Shown: positions 18,728 through 27,669 of the stretch, piece by piece
Numbering within the stretch: position 1 is the stretch's first letter
How the letters are laid out: each line of letters begins with the position of its first letter
NCBI GenBank assembly: GCA_014801485.1
Contig: JAAVEC010000001.1
Span: 1-64,000, forward strand
Length of the DNA: 64,000 bases
DNA from: Bacteroides sp.
Lineage (GTDB): Bacteria; Bacteroidota; Bacteroidia; Bacteroidales; Muribaculaceae
Direction of reading: 5' to 3'
Translations under genes and position numbers: made by a program
Notes under the pieces: model-generated
Database searches by the model: none
The model's input: the letters and a program-made list of their open reading frames with translations, nothing else
Told to the model about the DNA's origin: nothing

Positions 18728-19957
18728 TTAGTTTCTTTTCTCAAGAAAATACAATACGTCTATATCATAGTTGAATTCGTAGGTGTCATCCTCTCTGTCA
18801 CCGTAAGGATTAAATGCATTGCACAGATAGAAGCCGTTATATCGTCCGTTCCATCCCCAGTTACAGTGATAAAGGAAGCGCACTTTGTATTCCCCATCGA
18901 CAGTAGACACTTGTGCTTTAGCTCCATCAATCACCCAACGGTGTCCTATTTGGCCATTATTCGGTATATACGCTTTTGCTCCAATTAATGCAGGTGCATA
19001 TTCGTAAAGATTATGAATCATCTGAATTTCATTGGTAAACTTACTCTCGCTGAATTTATATCCTAAATCAATCAACGCCGTTCTCAAGTCTGTCCTAGAT
19101 ACACCGGTACTCTCTTCTCCATATGTGGCATTACACAATATGCCTACCTCATGAATCAGGCTTGATACGGTCTCCACTTGTGTTTGTGCGCTGGGTGTGA
19201 CGCAATGTGTATTAGCCCAACTTATTTTATTGCCGTTTATGCTTGAGGGATAATCGAAATAGGTTGGAACTTGTGAAACGGCTACAGGTACACATCCGGC
19301 CACTGCTTGCTTGCCATCCACAGTAAAGCAGTATTTGTTATAGGGAGAACTCTGTCCCCATTCCTGTATCAACTTATTTTCATAAACAGTTTTTGTCTCC
19401 CACACGTCATTTGGCAGACGTGTTTTTGTCGAGTCGTTGCTGAACGAAATGTATTTTTTAAAGTCGTTCAAGCTGAATGATTTATTCAACACATCGTTGA
19501 CTAATGCGTCTTTATACAGACCCAAATAAATCGAGAATCCTGGATTTTCGCTCCAGTCATCGTATTTGTAGAAGTTTTGCTCAGGAATAATGGCTACAAC
19601 GCCCTTAAATTTTTCATTATCGGAAACGAGGGCAAAACCGAGATCGTTTTTGTAGTTTACAATGTATAGCAGCGTATCGGGCAGGCTGCTTATTTTGTTT
19701 CCTCTTGACTCTGACATAACGTCTGTGTAAATCTCGCTTGCCAGCCACGGAGTTACGTCGAGAACCTCAACCGCTTCTCCTGATCGTCCTTTTTGGCAGG
19801 TCTCCGAGATAGCTTCGTTTGCCATTTCTACGATGGTAGAGTATTTGTCCCGAATCTCTTTAGTTGGGCCCGAATTATTCTCGGGCATAGGGACGCTGTC
19901 AGTACACGAGGCAAGCACGAGCACAAATCCGCAGATTGTTCTGATGAGGTTTCTCAT
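18728..19957 (-). CDS. C10 family (streptopain-like) cysteine protease, lipoprotein
   Basis: AVAGCVPVAVSQ (Cys), IGHRWVIDGAK (His), CNWGWNGRYNGFY; N-terminal pro-region. Confidence 0.88.
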   Translation of the reverse strand: MRNLIRTICGFVLVLASCTDSVPMPENNSGPTKEIRDKYSTIVEMANEAISETCQKGRSGEAVEVLDVTPWLASEIYTDVMSESRGNKISSLPDTLLYIVNYKNDLGFALVSDNEKFKGVVAIIPEQNFYKYDDWSENPGFSIYLGLYKDALVNDVLNKSFSLNDFKKYISFSNDSTKTRLPNDVWETKTVYENKLIQEWGQSSPYNKYCFTVDGKQAVAGCVPVAVSQVPTYFDYPSSINGNKISWANTHCVTPSAQTQVETVSSLIHEVGILCNATYGEESTGVSRTDLRTALIDLGYKFSESKFTNEIQMIHNLYEYAPALIGAKAYIPNNGQIGHRWVIDGAKAQVSTVDGEYKVRFLYHCNWGWNGRYNGFYLCNAFNPYGDREDDTYEFNYDIDVLYFLEKRN

Positions 19958-20007
19958 TTGATTTTGTATTGGTTAGAGTTATGCACTAAGTTATTGCATA
20001 ACATGTT

Positions 20008-20376
20008 TTAGTAGAAAATTTGTCCGCTATATTTATTTTCGGATTGAGTTTCAATATCAATCCATAGCCCTTTGTATTCTCCTACGAAAAAACTTGTTGA
20101 CAGTTCTGAAGAGTCAAATACATATTGTTTAAAGAAGCTATTACCAATAGCAGCTACAGATATACAGCACATCCCCTCTTCATATACAAATGTAACATAC
20201 AAATATCCATCATCGTAATTGCATAAGATAACTTGAGAAGATGGAGCTTTAGGGCGACCATTACTTTTCGAATTGCAAACGAGAATGGTGTTATTGCTAT
20301 TATCCGCAGACATTTGGCATGGCAAGCAAATGAAGAAGCAGAGTATTACAGCCAGAAGCGTTTTACAGTGGTTCAT
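20008..20376 (-). CDS. DUF3244-like small secreted protein
   Basis: Signal peptide MNHCKTLLAVILCFFICLPCQMSA; RPKAPSSQVILCNYDDGYLYVTFVYEEG...YSGQIFY; start below the mapped promoter. Confidence 0.6.
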   Translation of the reverse strand: MNHCKTLLAVILCFFICLPCQMSADNSNNTILVCNSKSNGRPKAPSSQVILCNYDDGYLYVTFVYEEGMCCISVAAIGNSFFKQYVFDSSELSTSFFVGEYKGLWIDIETQSENKYSGQIFY

Positions 20377-20393
20377 TATTTCATTTTTTATTG

Positions 20394-20425
20394 CAAAAGT
20401 ATAGGCCTCAAAGTTAAAATACAAA
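20394..20425 (-). promoter_or_regulatory. Promoter of the C10 protease operon
   Basis: Minus strand TTTG-N20-TACTTTTG, 18 bp from ATG 20376. Confidence 0.75.
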
Positions 20426-20599
20426 AAAACCGATTGAAAACTATACCTCACGTAATCGTGTAAGCTATTGATATTTAGCAATTTACAACAAGGAGAAAAA
20501 TTATTATTGCCTCATAGTTGATAGCGGCAACCAAGGCGTTGATTAATAGCTATTTAAGTTATGCGTGGATTCTTGCGTGATGCATACAATATTGCAGAG

Positions 20600-22225
20600 T
20601 TACGCCAACTTTGATAGTATCAATTCTTTGCTGGGACTGCTTGATTCGGCAATTCGCTTTACAAGACGCGACTTTTTCAGGTAATAATTTTTATATTTGA
20701 TACCCATGATAAGGCAAACTGCCCTTACGGACAATCCGGCGTAAATGAGTGAAAGAAAGCGGAAGTCATCGTCTTTAAGGAAGTCACATTCCGAACGTAG
20801 CACACTTATAATATTGCCCATATAGCTATCGACTGCGGATTCGATTTGCTTGAGATTTTTAGGCTCGCGAAGTTTGGAGAGCTCTTTTTCAATGCTATTG
20901 ATTATCGATGACCGAGTCTTTTCGGATTCACCTTTTTCGAAATATTCGTTGCATAGCATATTAATGGTGTGCCACTGCTTTCTGAAAAGAGATTCAACGA
21001 TTTTTTCGTCGCCTTTTCGCTGAGTTATCATGGCAGACAGGCCTGATTCAAATTCGGCCCGTCTTGCTCGAAGTCTCAATCTGTAAATAATAAATGACGA
21101 TGCAATTGTGAGTAGTGCTATGGCAGTTATTAGCGTACAGACAATACGCAGTATCGTAGCTTCTTGTTGCTTTACATAAGATTTTTCTATATAATATTCG
21201 CTTCTGGCCGACATCGCCGATTCTCTGAGTACATCTCGAACAATCACACTCTGCATGTCTAATAATGAATCGCCCAACCGGGCTGCCTCACTATATTTAC
21301 CATGGTTTAGCTGATGTTGGAATCGAGCGTAATGAACCATAATGCTATCGGAATAATTTTGGGATAAGCGTAAGGCTTTGTCGATATCGGCTGCTTGGGC
21401 ACTATCGTTTCCCTGAATGTGGCTTCTGAAGATAAAATCTTCCAATCTCATGCTTTCTTCAGGAATAAGGCCGAGCTGTTGCTTTTGTTTTACGTATTGT
21501 TCAGTAGAATACAACGGTCGTATCGATGATTGTGTGATGTAGAGAGTCAGGGCCGGTGAATTGTCGCTCAATGCAGATAAACTATCAAGTATACTGAGCG
21601 CCTCCCTCATCTTGCCCTGATTGATAAGGTCAACGGCCACATCACACTCACAGAATCTGTTGTTTTCTATTTTCCCTACCTTATTATAATACTCCGCTGC
21701 TTTTCGTGAGTATAATTCGGAAAGCGGATAATTGTATGTTTTGGTCAAGATTAGAGATATGAGTTCGGCCGATTTTGCCATCCAATAATAGTCATTAAGA
21801 TTATTGGCCAAATCAAGACTCTCCGATACATAGAACATTGCATCGTTCATTCGATTGATATAGTAATATACGTAGGCAAGATAAAACGACGCGCGCATAA
21901 GTAGCCGGGAATCACCATGGGTTTGGTAGTATTTTTTTGAAAGTAAAATAAGTGAATCCGAAGATACAAATACATCATTTTTTACATCCGCCTGCGTTTT
22001 GAGCAGGGCGTAATACGCTTTGTCCTCTTTGTTCAAAGTGTTGATGTCAATTTCGTCAAGAAGGATCGCGGCGCTGTCGGGACGGGATTCAATTATATTG
22101 TCGGCGCTCACAAGCGTGGCGTGGTTCTTATCCCGGCAGCTTTGCAGAGGAAAGAGCGGCAGGAATATCAGTAGGAAGAGCAGTGTGCGCACAACACGAA
22201 GTGAATGAGAGTTAAGCATTTGCAA
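20600..22225 (-). CDS. TPR-TM-cytoplasmic putative transcriptional regulator of Bacteroidetes type
   Basis: LQSC N-terminus, TPR-like region, TM (ATILRIVCTLITAIALLTIASSFIIYRL), C-terminal LSLIYAGLSVRAVCLIMGIKYKNYYLKKSRLVKRI helix-turn-helix-like. Confidence 0.7.
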   Translation of the reverse strand: MQMLNSHSLRVVRTLLFLLIFLPLFPLQSCRDKNHATLVSADNIIESRPDSAAILLDEIDINTLNKEDKAYYALLKTQADVKNDVFVSSDSLILLSKKYYQTHGDSRLLMRASFYLAYVYYYINRMNDAMFYVSESLDLANNLNDYYWMAKSAELISLILTKTYNYPLSELYSRKAAEYYNKVGKIENNRFCECDVAVDLINQGKMREALSILDSLSALSDNSPALTLYITQSSIRPLYSTEQYVKQKQQLGLIPEESMRLEDFIFRSHIQGNDSAQAADIDKALRLSQNYSDSIMVHYARFQHQLNHGKYSEAARLGDSLLDMQSVIVRDVLRESAMSARSEYYIEKSYVKQQEATILRIVCTLITAIALLTIASSFIIYRLRLRARRAEFESGLSAMITQRKGDEKIVESLFRKQWHTINMLCNEYFEKGESEKTRSSIINSIEKELSKLREPKNLKQIESAVDSYMGNIISVLRSECDFLKDDDFRFLSLIYAGLSVRAVCLIMGIKYKNYYLKKSRLVKRIAESSSPSKELILSKLA

Positions 22226-22371
22226 ATATAAGCTTTTTTCTGTTGGGAATGCTTATTTTATCTGAAATTTTTCCATGCCTGAGAATTTAAAAAACACTGC
22301 GGTGAAAGAACCAAGAGCGGGTGGGCGTTGTTTAGAAATTATCAACGTTACAACTATTAAACACACACATT

Positions 22372-22743
22372 ATGCTACGTGAACTTATCATCGCAGGTTG
22401 CGGCGGCTTCGTGGGCACCGCCGGACGTTATCTCGTTGGCAAATGGTCGGCCGGAATGTGGCACGGCTCATTCCCCATGGGCACTTTTCTCGTCAACGTT
22501 ATAGGCTGTTTTATCGTAGGTCTTTTCTTCGGCCTGCTTGAAAATTCCAGGGTGATGACGCCAAGCCAGACCGTGCTGCTCATCACCGGCTTCTGCGGTG
22601 GTTTCACCACGTTCTCGTCGTTTGCTAATGATATGTGGATTTTGGGCAACAAGGGCAACTGGGGCGTCTTCGCCCTCTATCTCTCGGCCAGCGTGGTTCT
22701 GGGTATTCTCTGCGTGTGGGCCGGCCGCGCCATCATCCGCTGA
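22372..22743 (+). CDS. crcB: Fluoride efflux transporter CrcB/FluC
   Basis: GGFVGTAGRYLVG...GTFLVNVIGCFIVGLFFG...TGFCGGFTTFSSF. Confidence 0.95.
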   Translation: MLRELIIAGCGGFVGTAGRYLVGKWSAGMWHGSFPMGTFLVNVIGCFIVGLFFGLLENSRVMTPSQTVLLITGFCGGFTTFSSFANDMWILGNKGNWGVFALYLSASVVLGILCVWAGRAIIR

Positions 22744-22767
22744 TCCTGAAAATAGAATAATCATACA

Positions 22768-22805
22768 ATAAAAGCCATCTTCGCCCGGGCGAAGATGGCT
22801 TTTAT
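22768..22805. terminator. Bidirectional terminator, perfect 38-bp palindrome between convergent genes
   Basis: ATAAAAGCCATCTTCGCCC|GGGCGAAGATGGCTTTTAT. Confidence 0.9.
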
Positions 22806-22822
22806 CGTGAAGGGGCTCCTGA

Positions 22823-24061
22823 TCACTGCACGCGGGTGCAGCCGGCGGCGGAGAGTAGGGCGGCGAGCTGCTCGGCGTGGTCGCCGTGGAGAATCACGTG
22901 GTGATTGCCCAGGCTGTTGCGCAGGAAGTAGCCGGCAGGACGGTTGAAGTGGAGACGCACCTGCGTGCGGCACATGTTGTGGTTGTTGAGGTTGTCCTGG
23001 AGATAGGCGGCGGTCACGAAGAAGCGGTCGAGTTCGGGGCTGCCGATTTTTATAACCGTGACCTTGCCCTGGGGTAGCATACCCTGGATGGCGACGCCGC
23101 TGAGCGACTCAAAGTGGTTGCGGATCACGTAGTTCTGCGTTTGGTCGAGACCGATGGTGCAGTGGGCCATGATCACCTCGTTGCTGTAGGTGTCGATGCG
23201 TGAGGGATTGGCCATGAACGACGACTGGCCTGTGGCGGCTTTTACGAACATCATGGTGAAGAGCGTCTGCAGGTCGCCCTCGCATCCTGCCATGATGCCT
23301 TCGTCGTTGAGCAGCGAGAGTGCCAGGCAGCCGGTGGTGGCAGTGCGTTCGAGCAGGCGGAAGCAGGCGAGAGTGATGGCCGAGAGGTTGTCTTCCTCGA
23401 CCACTCGCTTGATGGCCACGGCCAGGCGCATGGCCTTGGTGATTTCGGCGGCATCGGGTTCCACGCAGCCGGCGGCTCGTGCGGAGAAGGCGGCGCAGGC
23501 GTCGGCCACGGCGGCATCATCCACGGCATCATAGTATTCATAGACGCGGTCGAGGGGGATGTGCACAAGCTCGATGCCCCAGCGCTCGTGGGCTGCACGA
23601 GGGTCTATGCCTGAGGAGATAAGCCAGTCGGAGGGAGTGCCTATCACGCCCACGCGCTGTCCTGCGAGGCGCTCTCGCACCTGGTGGAGGCGGCTGAGCT
23701 GCGTGAGGCGCTCGCATATCTGCGAGATGGTGCCGTGCACCACTTCGCTCACCACGCCGCGGTGGCGCAGATAGGATGCCGTCTCCAGGGCGGCCGCCAG
23801 CGAGTTGTGGGTGCCGTCGGCCACGAGCAGGGCGGGCTGGGGGAGGGTGTGGAAGGCATCTTTCACCTGGCATTCCACGCCGCCGGTGGCGATGAACAGG
23901 GCGGTGAAGCTGCCGGCAGGGATTTCGGCCACGCGATCGGGGGTGAAGATTTCCACGTGCTCGAAGGTGCGTTCGAGTTCGTCGATGATAGCCTGATGCG
24001 ACTGGCGCACCATGGAGGCGTCGTGGAGCACTGAGGTGAAGGCGATGAGGTTGAGTGTCAT
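22823..24061 (-). CDS. Sugar (L-fucose/L-arabinose) isomerase-fold protein
   Basis: MTLNLIAFTSVLHDASMVRQSHQAIIDELE...ALLVADGTHNSLAAALETASYLRHRG...VGVIGTPSDWLISSG; C-terminal HFNRPAGYFLRNSLGNHHVILHGDH. Confidence 0.65.
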   Translation of the reverse strand: MTLNLIAFTSVLHDASMVRQSHQAIIDELERTFEHVEIFTPDRVAEIPAGSFTALFIATGGVECQVKDAFHTLPQPALLVADGTHNSLAAALETASYLRHRGVVSEVVHGTISQICERLTQLSRLHQVRERLAGQRVGVIGTPSDWLISSGIDPRAAHERWGIELVHIPLDRVYEYYDAVDDAAVADACAAFSARAAGCVEPDAAEITKAMRLAVAIKRVVEEDNLSAITLACFRLLERTATTGCLALSLLNDEGIMAGCEGDLQTLFTMMFVKAATGQSSFMANPSRIDTYSNEVIMAHCTIGLDQTQNYVIRNHFESLSGVAIQGMLPQGKVTVIKIGSPELDRFFVTAAYLQDNLNNHNMCRTQVRLHFNRPAGYFLRNSLGNHHVILHGDHAEQLAALLSAAGCTRVQ

Positions 24062-24077
24062 AATGATGTATTGCGGT

Positions 24078-24686
24078 TTAATTCGATAATTCGGCGGATG
24101 AGGCCCTTGCGGCAGCCACGGCGGCGGCCACCTGCTCGATCGAAACGGTGGGATCGTCATCGGTTTCGAGTAGCAGGCGCCCGGCAGGGATTGCGGCTGC
24201 AGTGGCAGGATTGAAGTGCGGCCCCAGCGAGATGTGCATCCCGGCCCTGAGTAGCTGCTCGGCCAGGGCGGGAGCGCCTCGGAATCCGTGGATTATCCAC
24301 GGCTGCACGGGGCGCAGGCGCCGGTGCAGCTCCAGGAGCTCGGCCCACGCGCGCACGCAGTGCACTATGAGGGGTTTGGCCAGGGAGTCGGCCAGGCGCG
24401 CATGGCGCTCCATCAGCTCAATCTGCTCGGGCAACGACGCTCCGCGCAGGCGGTCGAGGCCGGCCTCGCCTATGGCCGCTATGCGGTCGTCGGCGGCCAG
24501 GCGTTCCACCAGCGGCCACAGCTCTGCGCCCTCGGCGCTGCGCCAGGGATGCACGCCGGTGCTGTAGAGAGCCCCGGCAGGAGTGGCGGGGATGGGGCCG
24601 GCGTCGGGCTCGATGTTGACGATGGCGCTCCCCGCGGGTGCGTGGAGGTTGTGGGTGTGTATGTCGCGGACGCCTGTGGGTATCAT
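24078..24686 (-). CDS. TatD family metal-dependent hydrolase
   Basis: [42 protein letters not shown]. Confidence 0.85.
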   Translation of the reverse strand: MIPTGVRDIHTHNLHAPAGSAIVNIEPDAGPIPATPAGALYSTGVHPWRSAEGAELWPLVERLAADDRIAAIGEAGLDRLRGASLPEQIELMERHARLADSLAKPLIVHCVRAWAELLELHRRLRPVQPWIIHGFRGAPALAEQLLRAGMHISLGPHFNPATAAAIPAGRLLLETDDDPTVSIEQVAAAVAAARASSAELSN

Positions 24687-24913
24687 GGCACGGGGTCGTA
24701 GCCGCTGCCACCCCAGGGATGGCAGCGCATTATACGCTTGATGGCGAGCCATGTGCCGCGCAGGGGGCCGTGGCGCCGCAGTGCTTCCAGGGCATAGGCG
24801 CTGCAGGTGGGGGTGTAGCGGCACGCAGGCGGCAGCAGGGGTGATATCGCGGCCCGGTAGAAGTGTATGGGCAGCGAGAGCAGTGCTACGGCTATACGGC
24901 TGGGGGCGTTCAT
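24683..24913 (-). CDS. yidD: Membrane protein insertion efficiency factor YidD
   Basis: [35 protein letters not shown]. Confidence 0.95.
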   Translation of the reverse strand: MNAPSRIAVALLSLPIHFYRAAISPLLPPACRYTPTCSAYALEALRRHGPLRGTWLAIKRIMRCHPWGGSGYDPVP

Positions 24914-25326
24914 GCTTGCTGGCAGGGAGATTGATCGGTGGCTGATGCTGCCAGGCGCCCGAGCAGCCTGGTGACGGCGCGCTCCACGGCGGCGTAAGGC
25001 TCAAGACCGGAGGCCACATATACGAAGGCCACATCGGTGCGGGCGCCCTCAGGCAGCGCGAAGGCAGCGTGGTTGAGGCGGAATGCCTCGCGGATGCGGC
25101 GTCGCATGAGCACGCGGTCCACGGCGTGGCGCAGGCGCCGCTTGGGCACCACTATCACGAAGGCCAGCGGCGAGTCGCTGCGGCGTGCGCTGCCGTGGCG
25201 CCACACGGCACGCAGCGGATAGGCCAGGGCGCTGTCCACATCGGGGGTGCGGGCAAAAAGCGCCTCAATCGCTGTGGGCGAACAGAGGCGCTGTTTCTTG
25301 TATAGTCTGAGGCCGCAGGGCATCAC
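24910..25326 (-). CDS. rnpA: Ribonuclease P protein component
   Basis: [30 protein letters not shown]. Confidence 0.92.
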   Translation of the reverse strand: MMPCGLRLYKKQRLCSPTAIEALFARTPDVDSALAYPLRAVWRHGSARRSDSPLAFVIVVPKRRLRHAVDRVLMRRRIREAFRLNHAAFALPEGARTDVAFVYVASGLEPYAAVERAVTRLLGRLAASATDQSPCQQA

Positions 25327-26084
25327 TCGGCGTTCTGCGGAGGTTGCACTTTGGCCAGATAATTGTCGATGGCCTGGGTCATCGAGGGGGCCTCGGGAGA
25401 GGGAGCGGCCACGTCCACGCGCAGGCCTGCGTCGGTAGCGGCCTTGGTGGTGGTGGCGCCGAAGGTGGCGATGGCTATGTCGCCCTGCTTGAACTCGGGG
25501 AAGTTCTTGAGCAGCGACTGGATACCCTGGGGGCTGAAGAACACGAGCATGTCGTAGTCGAAAGGCTCGTCGGGCGCAAAGTCGTTGCTCACGGTGCGAT
25601 ACATCACGGCGGGCGTGAAGTTCACCTTGCTGTCGGCCAGGAGCGCCGAGTCCTTGCCGTTGTGCACGTCGCTCACGGCAAAAAGATACTTCTCGGTCTT
25701 GTGCTTCACCATCGAGGGGATGATGTCGGCGAGCTTTCCGGTCTTGGAGGCGAAAATCTTGCGCTTGCGGTAGACGATATACTTCTGGAGATAGTGGGCG
25801 ATGCTCTCCGACGAGCAGAAATACTTCTGGGTGTCGGGAATATTCACGCGGGTCTCTTCTGCCAGACGGAAGAAATTGTCAATTGCCGTCTTGGCGGTGA
25901 AGATGATGGCCGTGTAGTCGGCGATATTTATTTTCTGAGCTCTGAAATCCTTGACGGAAAGTCCTTCCACTTTGATGAAGGGACGGAACACGATTTCCAC
26001 ACCGTATTTTTCTGCTATTTCAAAATAAGGTGATTTTTCGGTGTCGGGCTTTGGCTGCGATACTAATATCTTCTTTATGCTCAC
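25323..26084 (-). CDS. hemD: Uroporphyrinogen-III synthase
   Basis: IKKILVSQPKPDTEKSPYFEIAEKYG...DMLVFFSPQGIQSLLKNFPEF; GTG start assumed, ORF open to 26162. Confidence 0.8.
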   Translation of the reverse strand: MSIKKILVSQPKPDTEKSPYFEIAEKYGVEIVFRPFIKVEGLSVKDFRAQKINIADYTAIIFTAKTAIDNFFRLAEETRVNIPDTQKYFCSSESIAHYLQKYIVYRKRKIFASKTGKLADIIPSMVKHKTEKYLFAVSDVHNGKDSALLADSKVNFTPAVMYRTVSNDFAPDEPFDYDMLVFFSPQGIQSLLKNFPEFKQGDIAIATFGATTTKAATDAGLRVDVAAPSPEAPSMTQAIDNYLAKVQPPQNAE

Positions 26085-26125
26085 TTCGATTGCTCGTTTC
26101 AAAGGGTGTGGTAGCGCACCCGGCA

Positions 26126-26977
26126 TCAGCGGGCTATCGTGCCTGCAAGTGCCAGAATGCACAAAACGGGTACTATTTCAAGAGTGCAAAGGTACAAAAT
26201 AAAATAGACTAATGAGGTATATCCCGTGTAAAAAATTCTAAAACCCTTGACAATGAAGATGAGCCGGCCCATGAAATAGACGGCCACGGCTATTGCCAGG
26301 CACGGCTGCCACGCATCAGGATAGAACACTCCGGCGAGCACCGGCACCGAGAGCACGAGCCCGGTGATGCCCTGCGATGCCTGGAATCCGTCCACCCAGC
26401 GACGGCCGGCGGTGGTGTCCGGGGCGAAGGTGTAGGCCAGCACGTTGTAGATGCCCAGCTGAAACACGTAATAAGCACCGGCCACTCCCGCCAGGGCCAG
26501 AATGAGGCGGGTGGAACGGCCGTCGTCCACCTCGGGCACGGGGTCGACGATGGAATAGAGCAGCAGTCCCACGTAGGCGGCGTATTGCAGGGCGAGAACC
26601 CATTGCACGCGCCGGCGTCCGGAAGTGGTGTCGTCGAAGGCGTTTTCGCGGCGGCGCAGGCTCCAGAGGTCTTTCACGCTCTCGGCCATGGCCCGGCCGA
26701 AGTAGCTGTAGGCCAGCAGGCAGCCCACGAAGAGCACTGCCAGCATTCCCAGCACGGCAGGCTGGCGGGCCGGGTGCAGGGCGCGGGGCTCGGCCGGCAT
26801 TCCCGAGCAGGCGGCCGATTGCCTGGCGGCCTCGCGGGCGCACGCCTCGAATCCGCTCGTGTCGATGGGGCGCGGCTCCACCATGGCGCCCAGCGCGTGG
26901 TCGAGCGAGGCGTCGAAGGGGCGCGGCAGTGGCGACTGCGGTGGCAGATACAGGGTGTCGGCGGCGCCAGGATTCAC
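26126..26977 (-). CDS. DUF4271 domain-containing membrane protein
   Basis: Multi-TM C-terminal half, conserved position upstream of hemD in Bacteroidetes. Confidence 0.7.
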   Translation of the reverse strand: MNPGAADTLYLPPQSPLPRPFDASLDHALGAMVEPRPIDTSGFEACAREAARQSAACSGMPAEPRALHPARQPAVLGMLAVLFVGCLLAYSYFGRAMAESVKDLWSLRRRENAFDDTTSGRRRVQWVLALQYAAYVGLLLYSIVDPVPEVDDGRSTRLILALAGVAGAYYVFQLGIYNVLAYTFAPDTTAGRRWVDGFQASQGITGLVLSVPVLAGVFYPDAWQPCLAIAVAVYFMGRLIFIVKGFRIFYTGYTSLVYFILYLCTLEIVPVLCILALAGTIAR

Positions 26978-27669
26978 GAGCGGTCTTTGAGCAGGATTTG
27001 CGCCAGGCGCTCCACGCCTTCGGAGGCCGGGGCGGATATCACGTGCACGCTGGCGGGCACGGCGGCCGGGCGCGGGTCGATGTAGTAGACGGGCACGCCG
27101 GGGCGCACGTATTGCAGCAGCGAGGCCGCGGGATATACGCTCAGCGAGGTGCCTATGATCACGAATATATCGGCCTGCTCCACGATGCGCGCGGCGGGCT
27201 CGAAAGGCGGCACGGCTTCCTGAAAAAACACTATGTGGGGCCGCACGGCGTGGCCGTCGATGCGCGTCTCGGGCGTGGTGCGCGTGCCTGCCGGCAGGGT
27301 GAAGAGCAGCGAGGGGTCGTCCATGGCGCGCACCTTGCGCAGCTCGCCGTGCAGGTGTAGCACGCGAGTGCTTCCGGCGCGCTCGTGCAGGTCGTCCACG
27401 TTCTGGGTGATGATGTCTACGTCGAAGTATTTTTCCAGGCGTGCCAGCGCGAGATGGCCGGCGTTGGGCTCCACGGTGTCGAGCTGATCGCGGCGGTCGT
27501 TATAGAAGTTGTGGACCAGGGCCGGGTCGGCGGCGAAGCCGTCGGCGCTGCACACCTGCATCACCGGATAGCGCTCCCAGAGGCCGTCGGCATCGCGGAA
27601 GGTGGAGATGCCGCTCTCGGCGCTCATTCCGGCGCCGGTGCTGATCACGAGACGTGGCTTGCGGTTCAT
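26974..27669 (-). CDS. cobB: NAD-dependent protein deacylase (Sir2 family)
   Basis: LVISTGAGMSAESGISTFRDADGLWERY, ITQNVDDLHERAGSTRVLHLHGEL. Confidence 0.95.
   Translation of the reverse strand: MNRKPRLVISTGAGMSAESGISTFRDADGLWERYPVMQVCSADGFAADPALVHNFYNDRRDQLDTVEPNAGHLALARLEKYFDVDIITQNVDDLHERAGSTRVLHLHGELRKVRAMDDPSLLFTLPAGTRTTPETRIDGHAVRPHIVFFQEAVPPFEPAARIVEQADIFVIIGTSLSVYPAASLLQYVRPGVPVYYIDPRPAAVPASVHVISAPASEGVERLAQILLKDRS

Noticed and set aside
22262-22371. Possible fluoride riboswitch upstream of crcB
   Set aside because: No match to the conserved crcB-motif core (GGNGAUGG...CC, UGAUGRC-type segments) seen in the leader; only AT-rich sequence with one GC-rich stretch.
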